Shown one piece after another: positions 1 to 8,921 of a DNA stretch of 64,000 nucleotides. The position numbers were made by a program, and so were the translations under genes. Positions within the stretch are counted from its first letter, which is position 1; every line of letters starts with the position of its first letter. The notes beneath the pieces were generated by a model, which was given only the letters and a program-made list of their open reading frames with translations, made no database searches and was not told where the DNA came from. The DNA is from Bacillus sp. RAR_GA_16 (lineage in GTDB: Bacteria; Bacillota; Bacilli; Bacillales; Guptibacillaceae), in contig NZ_JAIUKZ010000015.1 in assembly GCF_020165985.1 (NCBI RefSeq), forward strand, positions 248,001 to 312,000, written 5' to 3'.

Positions 1-1528
1 ACTTGCCAGCTATCTCTCCTGAAATAATCTCTTCTTGTTCAAGTTCGTTAATTTTATCATACTGGGCATAAAGCGAATGTTTCCTTAACGTAATCAGCTG
101 ACTTTGCTTTAGCTCCGGGTATTCGTTTAATAGCTCGTCCAGATCACGGTGGCTTTTATCTATTTCGTTCTGGTAACTAGTCAGTAATTCTGAATAAACA
201 GGTTCAGGAACAAAGAGTTGTGTCTTAAGCTTCTTAATCTCTGCGATCCCAGCCTCATGACGATGTAAGTTAGCAACAATATCTTCGTATTCCTTAGACC
301 CACTGTGTTTGGCTCTTAGACCAAAATAACTAATGAGTGGCTTAATCGTTAACCCTTGAATAACCAACGAGAAAAGTACAATACTGAACGTGAGAATTAA
401 CACGGTATCTCTTCCAGCAAATTCACTAGGTAGACTTAATACAAGTGCAATTGATAAAGAGCCTTTTAATCCACCCCAGTTGAGAACATGCCTCCACGAC
501 CAGGGCAGCCCCTTAACGAATAACGTACTTCCATAAACGGCAATACTTCTTCCAACGAGCACAATGATAAGGGCAAGACCAATCGTTCCCCACTGATCTG
601 AGAAATTAATACGCGTTATTTCAAGACCGACCATTAAAAAGACAATTGAATTGGCTAACAAAGCGGCTACATCCCAAAAGTTATTGATATTTAAGCGCGT
701 CGTCGGACTCATTCCGACTCTGGAACCGAAATTACCAAACGTTAAAGCAGCTACCACAACGGCAATAACGCCTGAAACATGAATGCTCTCTGCTGTTAAA
801 TAAGAACCGTAAAAAAGAAGAATGCTAAAAATGATCTCAAGTGGATAGTCGTCAAAATATTTCGTAAGGATAGAGATCGCATAACCTAATCCACCACCGA
901 CTAGTAACCCACCTGCCACTACCTTTACGAATTCAAAAACACCACTTGTTAATCCTCCCCACCCCATATCGAGATAGGCGAGAAGAGAAAAAGCTGATAT
1001 TTTAAATAGGACAACGGCAAGACCGTCATTAAACAAACTTTCTCCTTCTATCACTGTCGAGAGCTTGTGATTGACCCCCATGCTTTTAAAAATCGATAAT
1101 ACACTAACAGGGTCAGTCGCACTCATTAATGCTGCAAAAACAAATGATACAGGGATCGACAATCCTAAAAGAAAATGGGTAGAAAACCCGATCACTAGAA
1201 AGGAAAGAAAGGTTCCGCCAAAAGCCAGTGCAAGAATCGGCTTTTTATTTTGATTTAAATGTGCAAAAGGCAGTTTCAAGGCGGCTTCCCCAAGAAGAGC
1301 TGGAAGGAAAATCGTTAAAATAACAAAATTAAAGACGTCTCCTTCCGTAATAAACATTTTAAGGGGTTCGAGTACCGGAATATTAAATAATCCGATTAAT
1401 GTTCCAATAATAACTAAAGCGATCGGATAAGGCTGCTTCAGTTTTTTGGCGATTGCGGTAATACCTGCAGCAATCATCGTTAGAATAAGTCCAAGTTCAA
1501 ATATATGATGCATATCTAAGTGTTCCAT
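1..1528 (-). CDS. Na+/H+ antiporter, CPA1/NhaP family (C-terminus cut by window edge)
   Basis: A polytopic membrane protein of which 509 codons are visible; the reading frame is still open at base 1, so the 3' end is missing. It exchanges cytoplasmic Na+ (or K+) for protons and would serve pH and sodium homeostasis. The first about 390 residues hold some twelve hydrophobic segments with the CPA1 signature SATDPVSV and, further on, the GESLFNDG motif, both part of the ion-binding core. From about residue 395 the chain turns hydrophilic (a charged cytosolic tail rich in Glu, Lys and Leu), as in NhaP/NhaG-like and YjbQ-like antiporters. Start chosen at the ATG at 1526-1528. It is transcribed away from the neighbouring protease and seems monocistronic on this side. 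Subfamily and ion preference cannot be told from sequence. Confidence 0.85.
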   Translation of the reverse strand, partial: MEHLDMHHIFELGLILTMIAAGITAIAKKLKQPYPIALVIIGTLIGLFNIPVLEPLKMFITEGDVFNFVILTIFLPALLGEAALKLPFAHLNQNKKPILALAFGGTFLSFLVIGFSTHFLLGLSIPVSFVFAALMSATDPVSVLSIFKSMGVNHKLSTVIEGESLFNDGLAVVLFKISAFSLLAYLDMGWGGLTSGVFEFVKVVAGGLLVGGGLGYAISILTKYFDDYPLEIIFSILLFYGSYLTAESIHVSGVIAVVVAALTFGNFGSRVGMSPTTRLNINNFWDVAALLANSIVFLMVGLEITRINFSDQWGTIGLALIIVLVGRSIAVYGSTLFVKGLPWSWRHVLNWGGLKGSLSIALVLSLPSEFAGRDTVLILTFSIVLFSLVIQGLTIKPLISYFGLRAKHSGSKEYEDIVANLHRHEAGIAEIKKLKTQLFVPEPVYSELLTSYQNEIDKSHRDLDELLNEYPELKQSQLITLRKHSLYAQYDKINELEQEEIISGEIAGK

Positions 1529-1691
1529 GATGCGCCTCCGATCTGTAATCTCTCTTCATTATACCCATTATCCAACAAAAATGGAAAAACCCACGCTTAT
1601 TGAACGATCATCGATCAAAACCTTCCTCTTCTACTTCCTTACTATTTCCATGATTCAATCGTTCATGCTCTTCCATTCTAATTGAAAAAAG

Positions 1692-1726
1692 CAAAAAAAA
1701 AGAAGAGTTCAAATTGAACTCTTCTT
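1692..1726 (-). terminator. Rho-independent terminator of the M4 protease gene
   Basis: Inverted repeat AAGAAGAGTTCAA / TTGAACTCTTCTT at about 1700-1726, followed on the minus strand by a run of T (A-run 1692-1700 on the plus strand). It lies 10 bases after the protease stop codon. Confidence 0.85.
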
Positions 1727-1735
1727 TCAAAACCT

Positions 1736-3374
1736 TTAGTTAACCCCAACTTGATTCCACGCGCTTGCTACGGAATTATAAGTGGTACTACCAGACCCGT
1801 AGAGGTCAGATGTAGCTTGAAGAAGCGCGGAACGAGCTGAGCTGAAATTACTTGTAGGTGTCATATAAAGACTGAGCGCACGGTAGTAAATTTTTTCAGC
1901 TTTTGTTTTTCCGATACTTTGAATCGTTAAGTAAGCGGCTTTGTTAGGAATTCCACTGTTCGTATGAACGCCACCGTTATCTGATGAAGTATAGTAGTAG
2001 TCATCCATATGAGAAGGCTGACCGTACGCTTCTGGATTCGATAAGCTTCTTAGCGCATCCCCTGGCTTGTTAGGTGTATAGACATCTTCACCCATAAGGA
2101 AATCTCCGGGTTCAACGAAGTAACCAAATACGTCAGACATTGATTCATTAAGGGCACCAGATTGATTTTGGTATTGAAGACCCGCTGTTCTCTCCGTCAC
2201 CGCATGTGTAATTTCGTGTGCGACAACATCAAGTGCTCCAGAAAGTGGTGCAAAAACTGAGCCATCCCCATCACCGTATACCATTTGTGAGCCATTCCAG
2301 AAGGCGTTATTATAATTCGATCCATAATGGACAGTTGAACGGATTGTAGCGCCATTATTATTAAAACTATTGCGATTATGTGTGTTCTTATAATAGTCAT
2401 ACACGACACCAGCGTTATAATGTGCATCAACTTCAGCACCCTGAGAGCTGGAAGTAAACGCATTGTTACTATCTACCGCATAACTGCCTGGAAGAGATGT
2501 TCTATTATTCGCTGTTCTTGTTTCAATGACACCACTCATTGGCTTCGTTGTGTCATAAAGATAATACGTGCCATTTGAGTAATACGTATTAAGAGATTTA
2601 TAGTTACCTAGAACCCCATATCCATACCCCGTTTCAGCACCATCAGCAACAGCATTATAAGCATCTACAATTGATCCATCACGAGCGTCTACATACACTT
2701 GCCAGTTTGCTGGATACGGGTCGATAAACTGAAGCTGTACTTTATAAGTGAGATAGTACTGATTATCTTTCTCATAAACGACCTTCTCACTTTTTTCCAC
2801 CATATCAGAAACATCGGACTTGCGCACAAAACTCGGCTCATCTTTTACAACGTTCTGGGGCTTCACATCAATATGATTCCACGCTTTCTTAACTGCATCT
2901 TTCTCAGAAAGTTTTGCGTCAGAGCTACCTTTATAATTTTTTGCTGCTTCTGGATGAAGATCTCCATTGATCGCAGTTACTTCGCCTTTTTCATCCGTAT
3001 GTACGATGAATTTTAAGCCGTCGATTTCAACACCCTTAACAGTTTGAACATACTCATAGTGTGTCATGCCTAATTCATCGGTCGTTTCATTTACTAGCTT
3101 TAAGTCTTGTGTTTTTACTTTAAATAGAGATTCATTTGACTTAAGGTATGATTTCACCGCTTTTTCTGTTTTCACTTTTTTCTCAGATAGTTTACCAGAT
3201 AAGAACGAAGGAACCTTACGTTCTTTTTCCCAATCTTGTTTCACAATCTCCATTTTTTCTAACGCTTGTTTCTGCTCCGCATTTAAATCTTTCGAAGAGG
3301 CAGCTGAAGCAGAAGGAAGGGCAGATTCCAAATGCTAAACCAGTCGCAAGTACAACGGCGATTCCTTTTTTCAT
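1736..3374 (-). CDS. Thermolysin-type neutral metalloprotease (M4), single-base frameshift in the signal peptide
   Basis: Secreted zinc endopeptidase of the bacillolysin/thermolysin family. The large open frame (1736-3331) holds an FTP/PepSY propeptide (about residues 55-220) and the M4 catalytic domain with HEITH (about residues 369-373), the third zinc ligand in NESMSD, and the active-site His in GGVHTNSG. That frame alone would have to start at a poor TTG immediately after an in-frame TAG. A proper start lies at 3372-3374 (ATG) behind GGAGG and encodes a signal peptide, MKKGIAVVLATGLAFG, in another frame. Removing one base of the GATTC at 3324-3328 (making GATC) joins the two as ...LAFG-SALPSASA-A, a typical signal-peptidase I site. 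As written, the protein could not be exported in full length. Either a sequencing error or a real knockout; see findings. Function of the family is certain. Confidence 0.9.
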
Positions 3375-3921
3375 TTCATTTCCTCCATTTCGGAATAATT
3401 AGAATTTTTGGTACATTTGTAGATTATCACAGAAATTCGTTAGTTTGTATTGGGAAATATAGAAGAAAACATGAGTTTCTTGGCGGTTTTTTGAGATAGA
3501 ATTTCCCAATAACATCTTAGAAAGTAACATGGTATAATCTTTTTGAACGGGAATAATATGGTAAAATATACCTTTTATAGGTGATGAAATGAAAATAAGA
3601 CAGGCTAATGGCCTGTCTTCAAAAATGATGAATTCTTCCCTCTCATTCTAACGTACTACATTTCGTATGCTACTTATTTTGACATGTGAGCCTTTCTCAC
3701 TTTGTTTTTTCCGATGCCTAACCTCGTAAACTACCAATCGCTACAAGTTTTTACCACAGTTATTTACAACTGATAGATTTACCATCAAGTTAATTCCATA
3801 AAAAGAGCAACCTAGTACATCAGCCTCCACAAGGACTGGTCTTGCTCTTTTTTTCAGATCGTAATGAAAACAAAGCTTCCTACATAAACATGATACAACC
3901 ATGAACAAGCAGGTGAGCATG
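3375..3921. other. Intergenic region between protease and yitT-like gene
   Basis: About 550 bases with no convincing long gene. It holds the protease promoter region, a possible 20-codon reading frame at 3589-3651 (+) that contains a GACAGGC/GCCTGTC hairpin (3599-3617), and a large terminator-like hairpin at 3797-3854. The 85-codon frame on the minus strand across 3741-3998 runs through that hairpin and into the opposite gene and was not accepted. Confidence 0.5.
3797..3854 (+). terminator. Large terminator-like hairpin upstream of yitT-like gene
   Basis: AAAAAGAGCAA (3798-) pairs with TTGCTCTTTTT (3842-), and the inner CC-AGT pairs with ACT-GG, leaving an 18-base loop; seven T follow on the plus strand. 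It lies only about 65 bases before the yitT-like start with no plus-strand gene before it, so it may act as an attenuator or end a short leader transcript. Confidence 0.55.
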
Positions 3922-4494
3922 ATGTATAAAAAAGTGGCTGCTGTTGTAACAGGAAGTATTTTAGTTGGCGCTGGTATCAACGCCTTCCTTGTGCCCAATC
4001 ATCTCATTGATGGTGGCATGATCGGCATTGGCTTGATTATTAAATACATTTGGGGTTATCAAACCGGACTTACGATCATTTGTTTAAGTATCCCTCTTTA
4101 TATTATTGCTTTCCTCTATTTTCGTCCTTATTTTTATAATAGCCTGCACGGTTTATTACTTTCTTCCTTTTTTATCGATCTCCTTTCGCCCCTTCGCTAT
4201 GCTTTTGCTTTTCCTATACTGATCAGTGCTTTACTAGGTGGTTTATTTGTAGGTACAGGCATTGGAATCATGTTGAAATATGAAACAAGTACAGGCGGAA
4301 CAGATTTGCTCGCTCAGTTCATCGCTCGCATCGTTTCTTTGAATGTTGGGGTGATCATCTTTTTAATAGATGGTCTTGTTATCCTTATCGGCTCTAAAAC
4401 GATTGGATTAAATGCTACACTATATTCTGCGATCACCATTTTCGCAGTAGGTCTTGCCACTAGCGTCTTAACATTAAAAAAAGAAGCATTATAA
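3922..4494 (+). CDS. YitT-family membrane protein (DUF161), short form without the C-terminal DUF2179 domain
   Basis: Integral membrane protein of about 190 residues with five to six hydrophobic segments. It shows the YitT hallmarks: an early GAGINAFLVPNHLIDGGMIG stretch and the later ETSTGGTDLLAQ motif. Full-length YitT proteins are about 280 residues and end in a soluble DUF2179 domain; here the stop comes right after the last membrane span and a terminator follows directly, so this looks like a natural short form rather than a frameshift. The longest frame starts at 3901, but AGGTGA at 3911-3916 fits the ATG at 3922 better. Cellular role of the family is unknown (transport has been suggested). 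Confidence 0.75.
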   Translation: MYKKVAAVVTGSILVGAGINAFLVPNHLIDGGMIGIGLIIKYIWGYQTGLTIICLSIPLYIIAFLYFRPYFYNSLHGLLLSSFFIDLLSPLRYAFAFPILISALLGGLFVGTGIGIMLKYETSTGGTDLLAQFIARIVSLNVGVIIFLIDGLVILIGSKTIGLNATLYSAITIFAVGLATSVLTLKKEAL

Positions 4495-4522
4495 AAAGCG
4501 CTGTGAATTGACACAGCGCTTT
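4495..4522. terminator. Bidirectional terminator between yitT-like gene and spoIIP
   Basis: Perfect inverted repeat AAAGCGCTGTG / CACAGCGCTTT with a 6-base loop, directly after the plus-strand stop and a few bases beyond the minus-strand spoIIP stop at 4529. Confidence 0.85.
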
Positions 4523-4528
4523 ATTGTT

Positions 4529-5701
4529 TTACTGATTTACTTTCTCTGTTTCCCAGTAATGCTCACTAATAACATCAGCAATGGCTTTCACCGTCCGGCT
4601 GAGTTGCTCAAGGTTATTGTCTACCCCACCTATTTCAATGAGCATCGCATTGGGCGATAAATCTTGATTATAAATGCCATCTACCCCTTTTCCCTTTTTA
4701 CTAATAACTCCCCGGCTTAGCCCGGGAAACTCATCTTTTAACGCAGCATGTAATTCTTTTGCGAGAGCTAAATTTTTCTCATAATTTGGGTTTTCTTCTC
4801 CGATTACAAAAACTGTACGCGCGTACTCCTCATTGTTAATTGTAACGGTTGTATCTTTTTTTCTTAATGAATCACGATGAATATCAATAAATAAGTTGAA
4901 ATCATCATTGTTCGCTACCGCTGACTGTACAATCGTTCTTGAAACGGCATAAGCACTTCCATGATCCAGCCCCTTCTTATTTAATAGGGCACCTATATTT
5001 GAATCATCAACTTCTGATCCTATCCCTCTTTCCTCTAGTTCTTGTCCTAATAATTTTCCAACTAGCGTAATGTTGGTTTTCCCATCATTCGCTAGATCAG
5101 CATTTTTTTCTCCTTCAAGACCTAATAGAGGGAGATATGATTCATAGCTATGTGAATGATAAATAAAGGCGACTTTCTTTCCATTCGTTGTTTGAAGTGG
5201 TGGTGTAACCTTATCTTTAGTATCCTTAATCTCTAATTTCTCAGTAGGCACTTCTCTTTCTTTAAGTAAATCATTCAAGGGCGGGGCGGATTCAACAGGA
5301 AGGTTGGTGAAGTTTGTCCCTTCACCAGCAACGTGAATTTTAGCATCATACAATGCAAAACCAGGTAGTTCTCCTCCAAGAAGACTTCTTATATCTCCAG
5401 GTTTCACACTCGTAATAAATTGAAAGGTAACTAGTGATAGCGCTGGTGGTTCACTCTCTTCAGGCAATACTTGCGTTAAATAGTGGTTTTCCGTTCCCAT
5501 TCCATATACCATCGCTTCAGTTGAAAAGCTCGTGATCCAATCATGTAACATAGAAGAGGAAAGCTGGTATTTCGTTTCCGAAGATGAGATGAGACCTGCC
5601 ACAATAAATAAAAAAATAAGTCCTGCAATTGTAAAAAAAGAGATGAATCGAATTTCTCTACTGCTTGTATCACCAAACAGCCTTGTAGAGCTGTTTTTCA
5701 T
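4529..5701 (-). CDS. spoIIP: Stage II sporulation protein P, cell-wall amidase of engulfment
   Basis: SpoIIP is an N-acetylmuramoyl-L-alanine amidase (and endopeptidase) that, with SpoIID and SpoIIM, removes septal peptidoglycan so that the mother cell can engulf the forespore. The 390-residue product has one N-terminal membrane anchor (about residues 20-45) and an extracytoplasmic catalytic domain. Visible zinc-site motifs are YHSHSYESY near residue 185 and DIHRDS near residue 275, followed by LIEIGGVDNN near the end; length and spacing match the family. I chose the ATG at 5699-5701 because AGGAGGGAAGAG precedes it; the longer frame adds eight residues that cover this site. Alone on its strand, divergent from the cytochrome gene. 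Confidence 0.93.
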   Translation of the reverse strand: MKNSSTRLFGDTSSREIRFISFFTIAGLIFLFIVAGLISSSETKYQLSSSMLHDWITSFSTEAMVYGMGTENHYLTQVLPEESEPPALSLVTFQFITSVKPGDIRSLLGGELPGFALYDAKIHVAGEGTNFTNLPVESAPPLNDLLKEREVPTEKLEIKDTKDKVTPPLQTTNGKKVAFIYHSHSYESYLPLLGLEGEKNADLANDGKTNITLVGKLLGQELEERGIGSEVDDSNIGALLNKKGLDHGSAYAVSRTIVQSAVANNDDFNLFIDIHRDSLRKKDTTVTINNEEYARTVFVIGEENPNYEKNLALAKELHAALKDEFPGLSRGVISKKGKGVDGIYNQDLSPNAMLIEIGGVDNNLEQLSRTVKAIADVISEHYWETEKVNQ

Positions 5702-5879
5702 TTCTCTTCCCTCCTTCTCATTCACTTCACACTCTATGTCTATGAATTGCCACGTGAAATTAGAAGATTTATTTACTAGTTCTCATAGATACATAATTCA
5801 GGAAGAATTAAGCAAAATATATTTGATAATTGAATGTTAGAAAAGTATGATAAAGGTGAGGATACAGGAGGTGAACAGA

Positions 5880-6266
5880 ATGGGTAAATCATCCGCTTAT
5901 ATTACTGCAATAATTTTGTTCCTAGTTATGGTTGTAGGCTTTACATACTGGCTTTCCACAACCGAAGAACACGCTGGTGGAAACGCAGCCAGTCATGGTG
6001 AGCAGGCTGAAGAAGGTGGCGGTGAAAAAGGCGGCGATTCCGCTGGTGGAGAAGCTGAAAAAGTTTTTGCACAAAACTGTGCATCTTGTCATGGTGAAAA
6101 CCTTGGTGGTGGTGCTGGTCCAGCACTAGAAGCCGTTGGTGGTAAGTATTCAAAAGATGAAATCCTAGAGATTATTAAGAATGGTAAAAGTGGCGGCATG
6201 CCTGCCGGCGTTATTCAAGGTGAAGAAGCTGAAATGGTCGCTACATGGCTTTCTGAGAAAAAATAA
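5880..6266 (+). CDS. Membrane-anchored c-type cytochrome (cytochrome c550/c551 type)
   Basis: Small cytochrome c on the outer face of the membrane that would pass electrons to a terminal oxidase. 128 residues: one N-terminal membrane anchor (about residues 7-26), a flexible Gly/Glu-rich linker (about 30-60), and a haem domain with CASCH at residues 67-71 and the probable axial Met in GGMPAG near residue 105. The ATG at 5880 follows AGGAGGTGA; an upstream in-frame extension to 5847 lacks a ribosome site. It resembles B. subtilis CccA/CccB-type proteins, with a true membrane anchor as in CccA rather than a lipobox. Followed by its own terminator. Confidence 0.85.
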   Translation: MGKSSAYITAIILFLVMVVGFTYWLSTTEEHAGGNAASHGEQAEEGGGEKGGDSAGGEAEKVFAQNCASCHGENLGGGAGPALEAVGGKYSKDEILEIIKNGKSGGMPAGVIQGEEAEMVATWLSEKK

Positions 6267-6282
6267 TAACGCTTTCTTCAAG

Positions 6283-6312
6283 CTCTCTGTCCTAATGGAT
6301 AGGGAGTTTTTT
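6283..6312 (+). terminator. Terminator of the cytochrome c gene
   Basis: CTCTCTGTCC pairs (with G-U) with GGATAGGGAG, followed by six T. It is nested in a wider repeat ATAACGCTTTC / GAAAGCGTTAT (about 6266-6336). Confidence 0.75.
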
Positions 6313-6366
6313 ACTATTCATCTTGAAAGCGTTATCATAATATACCTTAGTTTCAAGAGGTTTTTA

Positions 6367-6395
6367 TTGAGAAATGTTCTCTCCCCCTGTATAAT
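6367..6395 (+). promoter_or_regulatory. Sigma-A promoter of the ribU riboswitch transcript
   Basis: TTGAGA (6367-6372), 17-base spacer, TATAAT (6390-6395). It sits about 25 bases before the FMN riboswitch. Confidence 0.8.
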
Positions 6396-6419
6396 GTACT
6401 TGTAAACATTATAACGAAC

Positions 6420-6552
6420 TATCTTCGGGGCAGGGTGTAATTCCCGACCGGCGGTGAAGGATAAGCAATTCCTCAAGCCCGCGAGCCTGTGTTTTGGGCA
6501 GGATCTGGTGTGATTCCAGAGCCGACAGTATAGTCTGGATGGGAGAAGATGG
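6420..6552 (+). ncRNA. FMN riboswitch (RFN element)
   Basis: The conserved RFN landmarks are all present: ATCTTCGGGGCAGGGTG at the 5' end, CCCGACCGGCGGT, AGCCCGCGAGC, GATCTGGTG, ATTCCAGAGCCGACAGT and the closing GATGGGAGAAGAT that pairs with the start. The element senses flavin mononucleotide. It is followed by a terminator hairpin and then ribU, so FMN should stop transcription of the riboflavin transporter. Confidence 0.97.
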
Positions 6553-6609
6553 TGGAGTAGTAAGCTTTCTTTGAATTTTTATAGAAGCTTGCTTATTTCC
6601 CCATGCCGT

Positions 6610-6638
6610 AACCATGAGCCCCATACTCATGGTTTTTT
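6610..6638 (+). terminator. Riboswitch-controlled terminator before ribU
   Basis: AACCATGAG / CTCATGGTT stem with a 7-base loop followed by a T-run, lying between the FMN aptamer and the ribU start. This is the expression platform of the riboswitch. Confidence 0.85.
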
Positions 6639-6698
6639 GTGTGCATTGGGGCCACATCTCCTTTTTCGGTGGTTCGAAAAAAAGGGAGCAATGTCAAA

Positions 6699-7280
6699 AT
6701 GAAAAGTGTATCAAAAACGCAGCGCATGATTGTAGTTGCCATGTTCAGCAGTATTTCGTACTTGTTAATGCTTTTGGATTTTCCGCTACCTGGATTTCCT
6801 GTTTTCCTTCAAATCGATTTCAGTGACATTCCAGCACTATTTGTTGCTATTCTATATGGCCCAGTTGCAGGAATCCTTGTAGAAGCGATCAAAAACTTTA
6901 TACACTTTGGTATACAAGGTAGCTTTACAGGTGTACCAATTGGTCAAATGGCTAACTTTATTGCGGGAGTATTCTTTGTTGTACCGACAGCATTGTTATT
7001 CCGTAAATTTAATCAAACTCAAAAAGGATTAGCTCTTGGTTTGACGCTTGGAACAATTTTAATGTCAGCAATGATGGGATTGTTGAACTATTTAATCATT
7101 CTTCCAGCATACACCTGGTTCATGGGCTTTGAAGAAATGTCAGCTTCTGCCCGTCAAGCACTTGTATTAACCGGTATTACACCATTTAATCTCATAAAAG
7201 GCGCGATTGTAGCAAGTATATTTGTTGCCTTCTTTATAAAATTAAAACCCTGGTTTGCTCGCCAAACGAGAGTTGCTTAA
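6699..7280 (+). CDS. ribU: Riboflavin ECF transporter, substrate-binding (S) component
   Basis: RibU binds riboflavin in the membrane and works with the shared energy-coupling module EcfAA'T, which is not in this window. The 193-residue protein has about six hydrophobic segments and the family features near the N-terminus (LDFPLPGFP, then the FSDIPALFVAILYGPVAGILVE region cut here to its key parts: D-I-P-A-L and GP-AG). The start at 6699 follows AAAGGGAG; the upstream frame extends into the terminator and is not translated. Regulation by the FMN riboswitch 5' of it confirms the assignment. Terminated by the hairpin at 7288-7320. Confidence 0.95.
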   Translation: MKSVSKTQRMIVVAMFSSISYLLMLLDFPLPGFPVFLQIDFSDIPALFVAILYGPVAGILVEAIKNFIHFGIQGSFTGVPIGQMANFIAGVFFVVPTALLFRKFNQTQKGLALGLTLGTILMSAMMGLLNYLIILPAYTWFMGFEEMSASARQALVLTGITPFNLIKGAIVASIFVAFFIKLKPWFARQTRVA

Positions 7281-7287
7281 CGGTCCA

Positions 7288-7320
7288 AAACCGAACCTTG
7301 TGATAAGGTTCGGTTTTTTT
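7288..7320 (+). terminator. Terminator of ribU
   Basis: AAACCGAACCTT / AAGGTTCGGTTT with a 5-base loop and a T-run. Confidence 0.9.
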
Positions 7321-7404
7321 GTTTTTCTACTCAATAAATGGATGTAAAAGGGATTTTCCATTTATTATCGAAATAGGTAATAAAAAGTGTTAGGAGGGAC
7401 AATT

Positions 7405-8871
7405 ATGCTAACGATCGATTGGTTAGAGAAATCCACCATTCTCGATATCCAGCAGGCGATGCATGCGCAAAATTTCACATCAAAAGAGCTCGTTCAATTT
7501 TATTTAAATCAAATTGCCGACCATAATCACAAGGTTAACGCCATCCTAGAAATAAATCCTGATGCGTTGATGATTGCAGAATCTCTTGATCGAGAGCGTA
7601 GAATAAAAGGGATAAGAAGCTCGCTACACGGCATTCCAATTTTATTAAAAGATAACATTAACACCGGTGACCATATGCATACAAGCGCTGGTTCTCAAGC
7701 ACTGGCGACTTCTTTTGGGAAAGATGATGCTTTTTTAGTAAAAAAATTGCGTCGTGCAGGAGCCGTTATTTTAGGAAAAACCAATATGACGGAATGGGCC
7801 AATTTTATGAGCGATAAAATGCCGAATGGGTACAGTTCACGTGGTGGACAGGTACTAAACCCTTACGGTCCTGGCACCCTAGATGTCGGAGGCTCTAGTT
7901 CAGGATCTGCCGTTGCTGTCGCATGCCACTTTGCTACTGCGGCCGTTGGTACAGAAACGAATGGATCGATCTTAAGCCCTTCAAGCTCAAATGCTGGTGT
8001 TGGTATTAAGCCAACAGTCGGATTAGTTAGTCGTTCCGGGATAATTCCTATATCTTATTCACAGGACACTGCTGGACCCATGACGAGAAATGTAACTGAC
8101 GCGGCTATTCTTCTTAGTTCTTTATCAGGTGAAGATCCAATGGATGCTGCGACTCATTCGATACCTGCTCAGCAGGATTACACCCCTTACTTATTGCCCA
8201 CGTTGTTTGAAGCCTTTCGAATTGGCATTGTTCATACTGGGTATTATGATAAAATGCATCACGAAGAACAAACAAAATTAGATCATGTAAGCGAAGAATT
8301 GAAAAAGCTTGGCTGCTCAATGATAGATCTTGATCAGCTATCTCCTGATCAAGAACAGCTAGAGGAAAATTACGAAGTTTTAAGGTATGAGTTTAAATCT
8401 GGTTTAAACAGCTATTTAGCTAAAGAGACAAGTTCTTCCTATCACAATTTGCAATCAATTATTAATTACTATCAACAAAATCCACTAGCCCTTCCATATG
8501 GTCAATCTGTCCTTATTGAAGCAAATGAAACAAGCGGATCTTTAACAGAACCACAGTATTTAAAAAGTCGTTTGCAAGATTTATCTCAAGCTAAAGAAAA
8601 CGGATTGGACCTTATTATGAAGAATGAAAAATTAGATGCATTACTATTTGTTGGAGCTTATGGCTCAACACTACCAGCTAAAGCGGGCTATCCCTCTATT
8701 ACCATTCCTGCTGGATTCACTTCAAACAAAAAACCATTTGGTATTACTTTCACTGGAAAACCGTTTAGTGAACCTCAGTTAATCAAATTAGCTTATGCCT
8801 TTGAACAACTTACGCATGATCGAAAGCTCCCAGAGTGGTTAGACATCACACAGCCAACATCTCAATCTTAA
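7405..8871 (+). CDS. Amidase-signature family hydrolase (GatA-like)
   Basis: Cytoplasmic amide hydrolase of 488 residues with the Ser-cis-Ser-Lys triad of the family: the catalytic Lys in LLKDN near residue 81, the Gly/Ser-rich GGSSSGSA near 162-169 carrying the cis-Ser, and the nucleophile Ser in TNGSI near 186. It is not GatA itself: gatC and gatB are absent and the signature differs from the usual GTDTGGSIRQPA (here ETNGSILSPSSSN), so it more likely acts on small amides or peptides, as in the amidases related to B. subtilis YerM or to plant-type amidases. ATG at 7405 follows TTAGGAGGG. Single gene with its own terminator. Substrate unknown. Confidence 0.85.
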   Translation: MLTIDWLEKSTILDIQQAMHAQNFTSKELVQFYLNQIADHNHKVNAILEINPDALMIAESLDRERRIKGIRSSLHGIPILLKDNINTGDHMHTSAGSQALATSFGKDDAFLVKKLRRAGAVILGKTNMTEWANFMSDKMPNGYSSRGGQVLNPYGPGTLDVGGSSSGSAVAVACHFATAAVGTETNGSILSPSSSNAGVGIKPTVGLVSRSGIIPISYSQDTAGPMTRNVTDAAILLSSLSGEDPMDAATHSIPAQQDYTPYLLPTLFEAFRIGIVHTGYYDKMHHEEQTKLDHVSEELKKLGCSMIDLDQLSPDQEQLEENYEVLRYEFKSGLNSYLAKETSSSYHNLQSIINYYQQNPLALPYGQSVLIEANETSGSLTEPQYLKSRLQDLSQAKENGLDLIMKNEKLDALLFVGAYGSTLPAKAGYPSITIPAGFTSNKKPFGITFTGKPFSEPQLIKLAYAFEQLTHDRKLPEWLDITQPTSQS

Positions 8872-8880
8872 CCTTAAAGA

Positions 8881-8913
8881 AAAAGCGCGAGCCTGTTGGC
8901 TCGCGCTTTTTAA
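8881..8913. terminator. Bidirectional terminator between amidase and oppA-like gene
   Basis: AAAAGCGCGAGCC / GGCTCGCGCTTTT with a TGTT loop, between two convergent genes. Confidence 0.9.
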
Positions 8914-8921
8914 CGTTGTTT

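Noticed and set aside
3741-3998. 85-codon minus-strand frame opposite yitT
   Set aside because: Runs through a terminator hairpin and into the start of the plus-strand gene; no ribosome site.
3922-4494. YitT-like gene as a frameshifted full-length YitT
   Set aside because: A strong terminator follows its stop immediately and no DUF2179 codons lie in any frame beyond it.
7387-8320. Amidase as gatA of the Glu-tRNA amidotransferase
   Set aside because: No gatC or gatB next to it and the Ser signature differs from GatA.
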